The notes under the pieces: generated by a model
The model's input: the letters and a program-made list of their open reading frames with translations, nothing else
The model's database searches: none
Told to the model about the DNA's origin: nothing
Source: Pseudevernia furfuracea
Lineage: Eukaryota > Ascomycota > Lecanoromycetes > Lecanorales > Parmeliaceae
Assembly (NCBI GenBank): GCA_022315425.1
Contig: JAIUPT010000040.1
Span: 992,001 to 1,056,000 of the forward strand
Direction: 5' to 3'
DNA: 64,000 bases
Part shown: one piece after another, positions 23,343-35,415 of the stretch
Numbering within the stretch: the stretch's first letter is position 1
Layout of the letters: every line of letters starts with the position of its first letter
Made by a program: the position numbers and the translations under genes

Positions 23343-24112
23343 TGGTATACGTGCGCACTCATTGGGGAGAGTTGAAGCTGAGTGCTTGTGACAATCGAGA
23401 ATTCTATGCTTGCGAATTTGTGGAGGGGTTTCTGGCTACTATTAAAGGTGATCTAGTGAAATGATTAGGCCTGTAGAGCAGACGAGGTATGGCTACTAAG
23501 CAGCTCCGAAATGATGCACCATTAAAATTATTCAGTGGCATAAGACACAATGCATGTGATAAGAATAGAAGGGTTTGATTCGACAGGGCGGTTGTTCACA
23601 TAGACTGCATCAAGCTGGACATCAAAACACTCTCTTGGGTACGGTCCGAGGAGAAGGCTGCCCGAGCCACAGGCAAATCTGTACTTGCACATTTTAGGAA
23701 ACCGCATTAAGAAGATTGCTTAAAGAAGAATATCTGCGCAAAGCTCTGACGAGTGACTCACAGTTTGACGGTGGGCAGTGATTCAGCTCGGGTCTGGGTC
23801 ATATCATGTATGCATATATAGACACTAAGGTAGAGATACCTGCAGCGAGACTCACATATAGATTGCCCATTCAGTTTTGCTAATGTCTCACAGCGTTGAT
23901 GGATCGAACTGACTCCCTCCCACCCTCTTGCCAGAGATTTCTAGGCGCATCAACGCTCTCATAACGTCCCTAGCGTTCCCCAATTTCGGCTGCATGGTCG
24001 CTTCAATGAGCGTGGGTTGCAAGTTTATGCGCTCGCATCTTAATCTACATAACATGCGCGTCCCAGCGCAGTTGTCTGTCATAATATCGTCAACCATTTC
24101 AAAATCCCGATT
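23343..24112. other. intergenic, no supported gene
   Basis: Upstream region of the secreted-family gene at 24113. Short frames only. Confidence 0.5.
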
Positions 24113-24763
24113 ATGCATATTTACCTCGCATTTGCAGCTTTGATTGACGTCCAATCATTTATTCTTGTCACTGCGGCACCTCTCACAGCCACGCCTATTT
24201 CATCACCCCTCATAGTAGACACTGAGTCTCAAAGGCCTTCGGATCAAGCTCTCGCTCTTCTTCCCTACCCCCTCGGTGGAAACTCTACCGCGCTACGCCC
24301 GTTTTCCAACAGCGTATTTCCGTCCAAATCAAATGCCACCTTGGTCTCCCCTCAAGGCCTAATACCCTACCATGTGGAAGGATCCTCCACGACCCTCTTC
24401 TTCCACAGCTTTGGCGTCAAGTTTCCATCCTCTTACATGCTCCAATGCCTCAGACTCTCCCTCACCATAGTCCTCGAAGTCATTCTGGATCGAAGAGGCC
24501 AAGATCCCATCAAGAACGGCTTCTTCATCCACACGCACCTACTGCGGGACGGAGACAAGGTGACGATCACCGTTGCCGATTTCCGTGAAAGCGGAAAGCC
24601 GATGAGTTATTACAGTTTGAGGGATACGCTGAGCGCCATCGGAGAATTCATGACGGAGCCGGAGCAGAGGGTGACGACGCTTAGTTATGAGGTCGAGGTG
24701 GATAACATGGGTTATGTGGGGACTGGACATGTGGATTATGAGCGTGCGGCAAGCGGTGTATGA
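24113..24763 (+). CDS. secreted protein, lineage-specific family (member 1)
   Basis: A single-exon gene of 216 aa. The N-terminus MHIYLAFAALIDVQSFILVTAAP is signal-peptide-like; a variable Ser/Thr/Asn-rich linker follows. The family domain begins near STTLFFHSFG and ends near MGYVGTGHVDYE. Its recurrent features here are: a TL-x-F beta-strand at the start, a helix with repeated Leu/Ile, a central charged strand (DGDKVTITVADF), then YSLRDTLSAIGEFM and a final strand before GYVGTG. The same order recurs in the genes at 26160, 34845 and 51974. Function unknown; export is inferred from the signal peptide. Confidence 0.6.
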   Translation: MHIYLAFAALIDVQSFILVTAAPLTATPISSPLIVDTESQRPSDQALALLPYPLGGNSTALRPFSNSVFPSKSNATLVSPQGLIPYHVEGSSTTLFFHSFGVKFPSSYMLQCLRLSLTIVLEVILDRRGQDPIKNGFFIHTHLLRDGDKVTITVADFRESGKPMSYYSLRDTLSAIGEFMTEPEQRVTTLSYEVEVDNMGYVGTGHVDYERAASGV

Positions 24764-26159
24764 ACCTTGTGCAATTCGTCATTAGAGCCTAGAGTGCTTA
24801 AAGCATCGGAGCGTACTATGTTTTTTCCTTGGTTTGGACTTTATATATACGAACGCAACGTGCCACGCCTCTACGTCGTGGCGATTCCACCGGGCACTTG
24901 TCTACTGAAAATTAACGGGACTCTTGGCCGTTTACCAACGGCTGAAAACTGTTGCGCAGGCACTCCTCTGGCCCTTGCTCTTGTGAAATTTGGGCGTTTG
25001 AGCAGTCCACAGTATTCTTCTACGTATGAAAAAACGGATGCAGCGGTGATCGAAGTTCTTGCACGCAATATCCATGACCAAGACTTGGATTCAGTGGGTC
25101 TATCCAGTCGTGCCTTGCCGTCTCCTCGTGTTCGAAGCTATGCTCATGCTTATCCTGATACCTCTATCTTCCCAATGCCTGTCCTCAAGAAAGTTGCGTG
25201 ATACTCTAGCTCGAAGAATAGTATTGCAGACCAGGTCATAGTGATAGGAAATCCAAATGAAGATAATGTGAAGTGCACAACTATTGACCCTTCGTCTCTG
25301 TCTCTCTTGTATGACTCGTGTAAGAGGTCTGATTGAAAAGAGCGCCGCAAGTGGGACGACGACAAGATAATGACGACCAGGGCTTGTGGAAGTGATTGTA
25401 ACACCCATAAGGATGAGCGTTGGTAGGTGAAGCCACTTACGTTCGAGTTAATTGGGGGAGTTGGTACGTCGTTTGGTAGCTCGTCACTGTTGAAGGAAGA
25501 GACTTCTTCTACTAATCCCCACTGAGGGTGAATATTGTGGAGATGAAGAGGGTAGGCTTGAAGATCTGGGAGGTTTCCGTTCAGTGATTACGCAAAAAAT
25601 CCAAAGTCTGGTTCTTTGGTCGTTGGACAGCCGTTGTGCTCTTTTGTCATTAACCAGGGTGATCCCCTGGAACGCTGGCGGAGGGTTTCGGCATATGCTG
25701 CATGCGCGATACCTTGCGGCCGAGTTTGAACCCATTCTTTGTACTTTATCTCCTTGATATGTTTCGCATGTTTCGTCTGCAGCGGAAGCAAGGATTGCAC
25801 TTATAGCAGGAGCATAGCTAGGTACATTCTATCAGGGAAGAATTCAATGAAACATGGGCTCTGCGTTGCGCAACTCGCAGCAAGGCAACCATGTTTGCGT
25901 TGTGAACTTCGGAATGGGTTGGACAGTGAAGTGTGCCTGCAGATCGAAGGAACACCGCGAGATTATATTGTATGAGAAATGGAGTTGAGAACATGAAAAA
26001 GGCGCTTGTGGTACGATCTTACATAGTAAAAGCCCAGTGGAACCTGTGGCGCTACAGAAACAAATGGTCTCCGAGAGGGGTATCAGGTATCTCTGTTGTA
26101 CTGCTTAAGATTTTGACAATGCTTGGCGATGGTTTACTAAACTGCAAGTTCCCTTCGAT
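24764..26159. other. intergenic, unresolved frames
   Basis: Holds 24767-25201 plus (starts with TTG directly after the previous stop) and overlapping minus frames at 25100-25408. None has a domain, a good start or splice signals. Both strands show codon-like structure in part, so an old gene copy is possible. Confidence 0.4.
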
Positions 26160-27245
26160 CTATTTCTTCTCTGCAGCTACCACGGGAGTGGGATTAATAG
26201 CATTTATGACACCATCTCCAACCCTAGAGCCTCGGTATTCTAGCTGAAATCTCATGTCCCCGAACTTCCGCAGCGGAAGCATAATCTCGGTAATTATGAG
26301 CCCTAACCCTCTAGCGGCGAAGCCGTAGTCCAGGCCGACCAAACTGGTTAGTCGGACGCGGCATTTGTTCGATGGACTATATTGGTAAATCTCTTGTACC
26401 GGCGTGGGTGGTGGATACTGCGCGGCATCCGCTAGAAGACCGATGATGGCCATGAAGACGTCTTTGCTTTTGATCTGGGTACGAGTGTAGGTGTAAAATA
26501 TTGAGGAAAAGCGGTCTGTTGGGTCGAAAACCCGGCCGGCCGGATAACCTGGTCCCGCGGTCAAGTTCACCGGGGCTGCTTGCCTGAGAGCCGGATCTGC
26601 GTCCCCTAGGATTGCAGGCGCCGAGAGCAAGCTTGCATCTGCGTTCGTGTCGTTCGCCGCTGCCTCTACAGTCGGCTGTTTTGTAGTTATTGTTAAAGTT
26701 CCAATCTCTCGGTAATGCTGCTTCAGAGTGACAACCGTCTCGCAGTAGAGGTCATCCAGGGAAATCCGCACCATCATCTCCCAAAGACCTGTCACAATGT
26801 AACTGGTTTTCAGTTGTAGTGGATCCTCTGGTTTTTGCGAATTCTTGATGTCGATTTCCACGTCGTAGCCCGTTAGCGATATTCGATAACCTTGGAGGCT
26901 GACGGGTTTATCGTCCCATCCCAGGCGACCAAGCTGGAGCATGGCTCTGCCGACAATCAGATATATGTCTAGGGCTACCAGTTTCTTGTTGACGTTGTGG
27001 TCGATAGTGAGTTGTATGCCATGAGGCAGGCGCGGGGCTGTGACAGAGGCACTGTTTAGTCTACGATTAGTATAGGACACCCTACAACATAAATATCTTC
27101 CATCAACTTACTTGTTGAGAAGGGAGTCCGAGGTGGTGTTGTTGACGCCAAAAATTTGCAAAGGGGTGGTCTGTAAGGGAGTGGACCCGACAATGATGAA
27201 ATGATGAAAGCAAAGAACGAATGATAGTAGGGTCTTCAAGCCCAT
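26160..27245 (-). CDS. secreted protein with two tandem copies of the family domain (member 2)
   Basis: Two exons, 27245-27112 and 27060-26160, joined across a canonical intron (GTAAGT...TACTAATCGTAG); 344 aa. The signal peptide MGLKTLLSFVLCFHHFIIVGS favours the ATG at 27245; an in-frame ATG at 27293 would add 16 residues. Domain one runs from about GIQLTIDHNVNKKLVALDIY to REIGTLTI. Domain two starts near FSSIFYTYTRTQIKSKDVF and ends near SRVGDGVI. Both show the family order: first strand, long helix, central strand, a second helix ending in a GLWEMM- or EIMLPL-like segment, and a final strand before a Gly motif. An Asn/Ala-rich linker with NDTNADAS joins them. The duplication is seen from sequence; function is unknown. 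Confidence 0.65.
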
Positions 27246-27582
27246 TGGTGCCACTGTTAGTCCTATGCTTCCGGTTAATGGTCTGTTGCTCATGAAAATG
27301 TTAGTTTAGCCTCGAGGAAGAGATACCTAGATAACCTTTGAGGACGAGAAAATGCGCGGGGAAGAAAGTTGGCGTGTAGGCGGATGTTGTGAAACAACGC
27401 TTACATTAATGTCAGCGGATATCGCGAAAAGATGTTAGAGCAAGCGACGGCCGAAAGACAACGGGGCAGCTCCGTATGTGGTACCTTCCGAGTGTATACA
27501 GTCTTTAGCCGCTTTGGGTGGCCTCATGGCGTTTATGCACTGTTGAAGGCCCAATTAAACAGATTTCTCACTTCTTCGCCCG

Positions 27583-28352
27583 TCAAATTATCCAAGCAGG
27601 TACCAGAGCCATTAGGCTAAACTTGATTTTTGCGCCCTCTTCTCTGCTTATAAAGCTCTGTATGATTTCTAGTCCCCCATTGCTGAGAACATTACCGCTT
27701 CCGATAGCGCCATGGTCGACTGGACCTTTCCGATCTCCGTCCAAATCGCAGATGTGTCCGCTCTTGGATGACTTGACGAAGCACAAGTAATGGAAGTCAA
27801 CCTCGTGTTCGGCATTCTGTGGCACGTCTGAGTCACCTTGCAAAGCTACCGTGCAGTATGCTGACTCGACTTCCTCGGGCTTTTCGATCGCCTTGGCACG
27901 ATCTACAGGCGCGAGCAGAATGCAAAAGGTGAGAAGTTTCACCATGGTTGATTTGGGAGCTGGCAGCCTAATTAGAGCCAGGTGTCACAGCGGGTCTTGT
28001 GACATATCAATCATGTTCCTAGCGCCTCCGTTGCACACAGCGTGCAAGATACCGTAAAATCCGCAGGCGTTGTTGATCGTCTGCTTCAACCAGATGCAAT
28101 CCTCAGCCTCACCTGAGCCTTCGTATTCCTGCACTCCTCTACCTCTACCGCTTCCTCCTTCTCGTAGATTTGTGACGTTGAGAACACAAGTATCAAGGCT
28201 AGTACAGGGCGCGGGACCAGGCGTAACATGTCCGGGTCAAGTGAGAGAACATCTTGGAATAAATTGTTGGAGGAGACGCTTAACTGATGAATAAGCTGGG
28301 TCAAAAGATCGGGTTTGCATTCAAAAGGTATCCAATGTTTGGTGTAGCCCAT
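27583..28352 (-). pseudogene. ubiquitin C-terminal hydrolase (UCH, peptidase C12), broken
   Basis: UCH enzymes remove small adducts from the C-terminus of ubiquitin. The match is end to end: start MGYTKHWIPFECKPDLLTQL, then QDVLSLDPDM and VPRPVLALILVF, then KQTINNACGFYGILHAV (Gln and catalytic Cys), VDFHYLCFVKS (catalytic His), DLDGDRKGPVDHG (catalytic Asp) and FSLMALVP at the C-terminus. Two lesions are visible. A -1 frameshift lies near 28130, between EEAVEVEEC and EYEGSGEAED. Second, the expected intron (28007-27960; branch-like CTCTAATT, acceptor CCAG) begins ATATGT instead of GTATGT, and without splicing a TGA stops the frame. The active-site residues are all intact, so the loss is probably recent, or the assembly has errors. 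Confidence 0.8.
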
Positions 28353-29404
28353 GAAGGTGTGATGTGAGCACCACCAGAAATGCCAAGCACATTGTGTACG
28401 GTACCGTCAGGTGGACAGCCTTACCGTAAGGCTGAGGCATTTCGCTTTGTGCGCCGCTGCCAGGCTCCCCAACACTAGAGTAAGTCTTTTCTTCTGAGTC
28501 AAACCTGCCTTTGCACCTAGGGCATCGGTATCCATACAATAACCACATCTGCATATTTGAGAAGAGAGAATGCGTTGCAACCACAACCAAACTCCGAGGC
28601 CGAGATGAAAAAAGTGTGGCCCACCATTGTAACCGCATTTTGGCTTGGGCGTCCTCGGTCGTTGTTCCTCTGCCAATCATGTATCGTACTCCCCATCCAT
28701 AACAATTTTCTCGTCCCAGAAGCAGCTAATTGAGCTGCAGGACAAGCTCTGACCCATCACACCCTTCACTCAGATGAGAGACTAGTACGACAATGGTGCC
28801 TTATGCTGTTCAGATGTTGTGCGAATGTTGGAAGGGTGTGCCAAGTTCCGAGGCACACGACCTCCTAGCTCTCGCCTCGGACGAAAAGCTCCTATGAGCG
28901 AAGCAACAAACATTATTGCAAGGGAGCAGTCGATGGGAATGGACGGGGGCAACGGTAAGCCCTGTGAAGACGTTCGCATCGAATTCTTCCTGGCCTCTAC
29001 TCTCAATAAAATACTCTACGGTCGTCGATTTTTGTGTCACTGACCGCCTATACCTCGGGTCACCCTCGCGTCAGCTATCGACCTCTATTCTCCTTTCTCG
29101 GTGGACTGTTAGGTAAATGATGCTTCTAGCGCAAGAGGCGGTGTCGCCGTCCTGTGAAGTGCTCTGCTGTTTTCATCATTGCGTGCGGCGCAGACACCGT
29201 CCCGCCGTACACATTTGCTTCAAAATGGTCGTAGATGATTTCTATATGTTGCTAAAGCTAAGTATATGACTATGAAAGTTTATAAACGAATGGACGGTCT
29301 CCCACTGACCCGCAATCGGAACCAAAATGGCGCATATAACCTGTTCCCCTCGTGGTCCACAGACCAAGCCAACCACAGAACCACCCTTATCTATTCAATT
29401 CCAA
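28353..29404. other. intergenic, no supported gene
   Basis: Overlapping short frames on both strands (28321-28680, 28407-28676 minus; 28819-29043 plus) have no domain. The part next to 28352 is the promoter side of the broken UCH gene. Confidence 0.5.
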
Positions 29405-30172
29405 TCAGAAGAAGGTAACAGCCATACAGTTGTTTGATGAAGTGACTTGCGGCGTCGTGTTCCAGTCGTTAGTACCAATGAATGCCTTCTGTAATGCCTC
29501 CGTCTGACCCCCAAGTTGTCCAATAATATAGTTGGTAGCAGCAGTATTAGCCGCCTGTGGTGCCCAATAGTTGCCAGTAGTGGTATCCAACACGTTCGTT
29601 GCACTCGTGGTGCATTGGCCCCCACCGTAACACTGCGTGCCCTGCGTGGCGGGATTGAAGAATGCGCTGGCGGGTATGTCCGCGTTGTCGTTGATGTTCT
29701 CACTGAAGCCTTGGCTTGTTCCGTCGGTCGTGGACGACAGCGTTGCGCCCCCGTCGCATCCTTGCTGCAGGCTCACATCGCCCCAGGCGGTGCCGACCAT
29801 GTTCAGTTCCACCCAGGTGGCCGGGAGGAACTCGCCGCGCTGCACGGTGCCTGCCCAGCCGGACTCGAGGGGGACGAATTGGGTATCGCCGCTGTTGATA
29901 GTGACGGTTTTCAGCATAGTCCGGCTATAGTTGGGGTTGTTGGTCCAGAAGGAGAAGGACTTTGTGGCGCCGCTGTTGGTGAGCAGGACGCCGACGCCGT
30001 TGCATGTCGCAGCTCGGGGCTCGAAGAGAGATTTGAGCGAGCGCGGGACCCACGGGCTAGAGGTTTCGGCTTGGGTTGGGGCGGAGAGGACAGGGGTGAT
30101 GGTGGTGGAAAGAGCGAGACAGAGGGAAAGGACTGATTTGAGCGTTCCGGACGCTAAGTAAGAGGGAGACAT
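29405..30172 (-). CDS. secreted protein, thaumatin-like fold suspected
   Basis: An intronless gene of 255 aa. Start MSPSYLASGTLKSVLSLCL opens a signal peptide ending near TPVLSAP; a Met 12 codons upstream is less suitable. The mature part is Gly/Asn/Thr-rich with five cysteines and the segments FSFWTNNPNY, VPLESGWAGTVQRG, ATWVELNM, AWGDVSLQQGCDG and a C-terminal NNCMAVTFF. This layout (a beta-rich core, a GW-x-G-x-x-QRG loop, WGDxSLxxGCDG) resembles fungal secreted proteins often annotated as osmotin or thaumatin-like. The role (wall or antimicrobial) is inference. The plus-strand frame over this gene is a shadow. Confidence 0.65.
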   Translation of the reverse strand: MSPSYLASGTLKSVLSLCLALSTTITPVLSAPTQAETSSPWVPRSLKSLFEPRAATCNGVGVLLTNSGATKSFSFWTNNPNYSRTMLKTVTINSGDTQFVPLESGWAGTVQRGEFLPATWVELNMVGTAWGDVSLQQGCDGGATLSSTTDGTSQGFSENINDNADIPASAFFNPATQGTQCYGGGQCTTSATNVLDTTTGNYWAPQAANTAATNYIIGQLGGQTEALQKAFIGTNDWNTTPQVTSSNNCMAVTFF

Positions 30173-32590
30173 AATGAGTGTGATGGTATTTGACAAGCAA
30201 AGATCCAAAAAAGAGCCAAAAAAGAGCGAAGAAGAGCAAAGAATGAGTGACTAGACGTACTTGCAGTGGTAAGGAGCGAAAGGGGAGGAATTCATGGGAC
30301 AGTGCTTACTTTATGAGAGATATGAGATGAATGAGCGTAGCGCACACTAGTTGGTGGTGGACCAATTGCGAAGTCTAGAATCTTTGTTAGATGTGAAAGG
30401 AACAGATTATTGCATAGATAGCGCACCCTACTTGATGCAACCACAAGCTTATTGCAAGCTTGTTTAGGCCTTTGTGCCGCCAACGGGCACCACCATTGTT
30501 TCAAACGTCATCCTGACTGAAGGAATCGAGGTATCTTGTGGAACGCAATTTTAAATTGTTCCTGCGCTAAATCACTTCGCTTTGACCGCTTAGCCGTAGG
30601 TTAACAAAAAGCTGACGCGTTGCCTAACCTTGTCTTCTTCATTGAAGACATCGGTCAACGAGGGTCGATATCGCAGTGTAAAATATCTTCGTGTTAGGTA
30701 CGTCCAATTTCAAAAGGCGAAGCAATCAATAATAACAATCATGTCCACGATACCTATAATTATTAGCAACGTCAACTGGATGTTTCCAAAGAAAGACTAT
30801 GGGAAAATGGGGGCCGCTATCAGATCTCAGGGATTTGTACTCTAGACCTAGGGTAAGACTACTTCGGGCAATGCGCTGCGCGCTAAGCTAAGCCGGTTCC
30901 AACAACCAATCAATGACAACTCGGCCCTGGTTCCTGAGATTGGTACAATGATACCATCGTTCCTATATGTGGCACTCGCGATTGAGTGCCGGAGCCAACT
31001 CACATCCTGTGACTGTGACTGCATGTGCAGCCTTTGCTTGCTCAGGAGGACCCGCAACAGCCGGACACAATCCACCGAAGTTGGAAAGACAACTTCCACT
31101 TGAAACATCGCGCACGCCTCATGGAACGTGGTATCTGTTCACAAAAATTTCCCGCGTTTACTCTTACCCTTTTTTCATATTGCGCAAACTTGTAGCGTTT
31201 GTTTTCATTAATCAGTGTCTCGAATCTCGATTGTAGGTATACACCGTGACACCGTACACTTAGATAGCTATGGATTAGGGTTATCTTAAGTTCGCTAGCC
31301 TGTGAAACAGCATCACCGGAGCTGCTACCTTACTGCAGGAGACACTCCAGCTCCCCGGCCACGGGCCGAGGCAATGTACCCTGGAATTCCCGGGACTGTG
31401 CCACGTCACTCAAGGTACATATTCTGTTCTATGCTGGTCCGAAGAGAAAACAACACATCGCCGCCGAGGATGGTATTTGTCGTCCATAGACCATAGGCTC
31501 GCTTCCATTGTCTTTTCATGCTCGCCAGATTTTGGGAGAGATAAGACGCAGCGCTAAAGAGCTCCGGAGTTGGACATGTAGACCCAGATTTTGGCAAAAT
31601 GGCCATAAATTGTCTTGCCAGAACATCAAAATCTTGCTTTCTTTAACAAGCAACAACTTTTGACTAACGAAGATCACGGGAAATTTTTGGGCTAGCAACT
31701 CTCGGATTTACTTAGGAAATGAAATTGTGACACTGAAAGTCTCTTGGCTGTGTTGAAAGCAACGAGTTTTCGATGTTCGGTCGGCAGCCCTTGAAATTTA
31801 CTACCTGCCAAGATATGGGTTAAGCTTTGCGATAGGATGCATGTCAAAGATGCTGTGGCTGTGTTTAACAGTCAAAGCAGGATCAAGTTGGTGAGCGGGT
31901 GGGTAATCTTCCATACGGAGTAGAACGAGGCGCATTGACTGGTTTCCATCATGCAGTCAATGATTCATCAGTCCTCTGACGCCCCAGCCCCCCAGAACCA
32001 CGCAGCTCAACCCCCACACCATTCTTATTGTAGCCGGCTATGAGCTTCTTGCAGAGGTTTTCAAACGTTGCGTGGATAGCTGGACTGCTAAAGTATATGG
32101 TTGATGCCTAGTCACTGCAATATGTACATATCGGAGAAAGTTTCTACTCAGAAGTCCAACGGCCACTATCATTTCCTAACGCCAAGCATTAGTATATGGG
32201 TCTGCTTGAAAGGAGTCCTGGGAGTGCGGAGGCATGTGGTGTATTTCGTGCTCGGCGTCGCTTTCTGGTACATATGTACTATTCGTAGCATAACGATATA
32301 CTTGAAAGGTCATAGAAAGAGACCTCGTTCCTTCGTTAATAAGTTGGTCCAAGGATCAGAGGGCAAAGGATAGCGACGCCAAGACTTTGGGACGGGAAGA
32401 ATGTATTTCCGTATCTGCCGAGGCACGCGTCGACCTGTTTCGCTACCATCATCGAACTACTTAGCCCTTTCGCCCTCCGGCTGGAGGCTCACATAGAGCT
32501 GGTACCTACATTCATTTCTCGTCGATGTCGCGCGATCTTCTGACCCAAAAACCGCGGCTGCAATCACAAAGTACTGACACTGGGGCTTCA
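30173..32590. other. intergenic, no supported gene
   Basis: Short frames only, for example 30848-31108 minus and 32101-32373 plus (one hydrophobic segment, VVYFVLGVAFWYICTI). No domain, splice pattern or repeat stands out. Confidence 0.45.
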
Positions 32591-32594
32591 CCGT

Positions 32595-34560
32595 GTGCGA
32601 TTTGCCTACACCAGCGATGACGCCTGGAAGCAATGCCTGGTCTGTCTGTTGAACCTTAGTCTGGGATCATTGAAGGTCGGAGAGTGGAGCGTCCAAGCTG
32701 CACAAAGGCTGCAGTGGCTCGTGGACGATGACCATGCTCTAGAGGGAACAGCTTCGGATGAGGTTCGAATGTATGAGTCCATCTCTGCTTCCACATGCTA
32801 ATCAACCTAGGCGCTTTGACAACTAGTACAAGAGCTGGGAAACATCCGTGAGCATTGGGCCACGACATCAGACATGCCTCTTGATCGATGAGGACTCAAT
32901 GCCGAAGGTCCGGGCGATGCTGCCACAGAATAGAGCCTACAAGCTTGATGAGAATCACCACAACGAGGAGGACTGAGACGAGGTGTAGGTGACAATGTAC
33001 GCGCTACCTTGACTATATACTGGTCTGGGAGAGTTAAAAATGGAGTGATGGTATCAGGATCAGCACGCTATATGGAACGGTTGATCTGCGTTGCCCAAAG
33101 CAAAGACACCTATGCATGCGCCACTAGACCTCGTGGATGCGTACATATTCTTCTCGGACCGTCCCAAGACGCCTATCACGTTCGACGCCCGCTCGGAATC
33201 ACACAGACAACGTTTAACAGTGGCAGTGGCAATACTCCTATCTATCAGTCTTTACCGCGAGAAGTACTGTCATAGTGAGAGGAGATTGAGACTGAAGTTG
33301 TTAGTCGTCTGTAGCTCTCGACCACGAAATTTTCCCACTACACAGATGGGGAACAGCTCAGCATGCGTAGCCGGACCGACCTAGAAGAGACTAAAACTCC
33401 GAATTTCTATACCTCTTATTGACAGTGTCCTGTAAAGCCTACTATAACGATAATCAGACTCACCGACTTATCGGATCCACGCCGTGGATCTGGTGTAATC
33501 AGCACCTAAAGAACACGTCGATTGATACCTAATTTGGGAAGCATTGCTAACGCTGGAAGAGCATTGAAGAGGCACTTTTTTGCTGTGCCTGCTCTTGCCG
33601 AAAACGCAATCGACGTTACGAGATTTACGAAGGCAGATGCGACTTTATTCAAGGGTATAGCAGAAGAATGGCGGATGGCCTGCCGAACCGGTTCATATCC
33701 TTGGCATCTCATTCTAGAAAAGGGTTAGCCACTGACAGGGGGCAGAGTTCAAGATGGATCATGACGCAGAGGCCCAGGGGCATGCGTTTCTGAGACAGGT
33801 CGTATTGGCTCAGTTCGATCATGTCGCCCAATTCAGCCCAGGACATCATCATGCTTTTGATGACGAAACTCGAGTTACGATAAGCCACCAACTTTAGCTT
33901 TTTATTCACGCCCACAACGACTCAGATGACCGAGATATCATCTGTCAGTTGTTGATGATTGTAATCTCCCCACCTCGTGTCTCGAGCTCTCGGTCGAGCC
34001 ACCTCACAGATGAATACGATACCTGTCGCCGAGATCCGAGAAGTCAAGCGTGGGCGACTAACTCCAAATAGGACAGGTGCGTTCTCGATAACCAATGACA
34101 CATATGGCTAAGTCGGTAGCGCCCTCGCTGTTCTACTGTCAACATCGACTATGGATTTGGACATTGAGTTTAGGATTCGTTCCACTAAGCATCGGCGTAT
34201 CATTGTTTATCATTATAATGAGGGGCAAACCTGATTTCGTAAGAAGAGGAGAGACAAGTCTCGCCAAGTGTTACACACTCCAAAAAGAAACTACATTATC
34301 ATGTTCTATGTGTGCATGTACCCCTCTGTTGAGCACAGTTACCCCAAATTTTCGAAGAGGAAAATTTAAGACTTCTTGATGAGAACACTAAGATCCTTTT
34401 TCTTGGGACCTTAAAAAGCAGGGTCGAATGGCATGTCTACATGGTAGCCAACTACGCCTCTAGCGATTTCGCCCACGATCTACGACGATTATTGAACATT
34501 GCCAATCCATCATGGTCCATTGGAGCAAACATGATAGAAAAATTGTAGAAGGGAAAGACA
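32595..34560 (+). pseudogene. long decayed coding-like stretch, family not recognised
   Basis: Plus-strand frames carry protein-like runs broken by stops and frame changes: VGEWSVQAAQRLQWLVDDD (about 32665-32730), LDLVDAYIFFSDRPKTPITF (33126-33185), DHDAEAQGHAFLRQVVLAQF (33755-33815), CQLLMIVISPPRVSSSRSSH (about 33945-34005) and SRVEWHVYMVANYASSDFAH (34422-34481). The long in-frame spacing suggests a single gene of roughly 600 codons that has lost function. I do not recognise it. Confidence 0.35.
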
Positions 34561-34844
34561 GAGATCATGTTCCGGACATTTGACTGATTGAAGATGCTGC
34601 AGGCGAGGGGGGAAATAGATTGATTGTGCAGACAGAAGAGGCCGCGTCATGGATACTGTATCTAGTTCAGCTAAGCTGAATGATACTTGTCTTTCAGAAG
34701 GCTTGAATTACAAATGATGTATCACTTCAGAGAAACAGGAGCTAGGAAGCCGCATAAAGTTGAAGCCAATTGTGTACTTCGCAGCCCAACCATCTCCTTG
34801 GTGTCGCCACTGTTATCTGGTAACTCAGTCTCACCTTCAAAGTC

Positions 34845-35415
34845 CTATACGATATTTCCCAACCGTCCCGTCCCCACTGTCCCCACTCCCTTCACCACGA
34901 CATCAAAATCCATATCCACTGAATCATACACCGTCAACCAGGCCTCAATCGACCTAGCCACGTACTTCAACTCCACCCATCGCATAGCGCTTGTAGGAAT
35001 TATCGTTAGTTCCACCGTCCCCCATGCATATTCTCTATGGTGATCGATATTGCTCTCCATTCGGTCTCCATGTATTAAAACGTCCCCCAAGGCTGCTTCG
35101 ACACATCGGATCGAGTCGAGGCGACTGATGGCGATGGTGTAGTTGCGGAAGATCAAAGTGGTGGCGGAGCCGGGGACGTGGCGAGATAGCGGATCCGAGG
35201 GAAGCACTCCTAAGCTGAGTACCGTGAGAACACTGGCATATGTACCTAAGGCTTTCTGCTTACCTGGGTTGGGTAGACAGGGTAATGTTTGTTGGAAATA
35301 TCAGATTCGGCGCGTCGCCATTGAGGAGTCTCAAGGGTGGGGTAGTTGACAGCGGTGCCGCGAGAATGGAGGTGCACAGTTGAAGGAGAAAGAGGAGAAG
35401 GGATGACCTGGACAT
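34845..35415 (-). CDS. secreted protein, lineage-specific family (member 3)
   Basis: Two exons, 35415-35264 and 35214-34845, joined through a GTAAGC...CTCAG intron in phase; 173 aa. The signal peptide is MSRSSLLLFLLQLCTSILA. After a short linker with an NIT glycosylation site, the family domain runs from VPGSATTLIFRNYTIAIS through a helix (IRCVEAALGDVLIHG), a central strand (WGTVELTIIPTS), a helix (WVELKYVARSIEAWL) and a last strand ending VGTVGTGRL. Using the later cttag acceptor instead would break the frame, so ctcag is chosen. It is the shortest member here. Function unknown. Confidence 0.65.

Noticed and set aside
29516..30136. 206-codon plus-strand open frame
   Set aside because: Antisense shadow of the secreted protein at 29405-30172.
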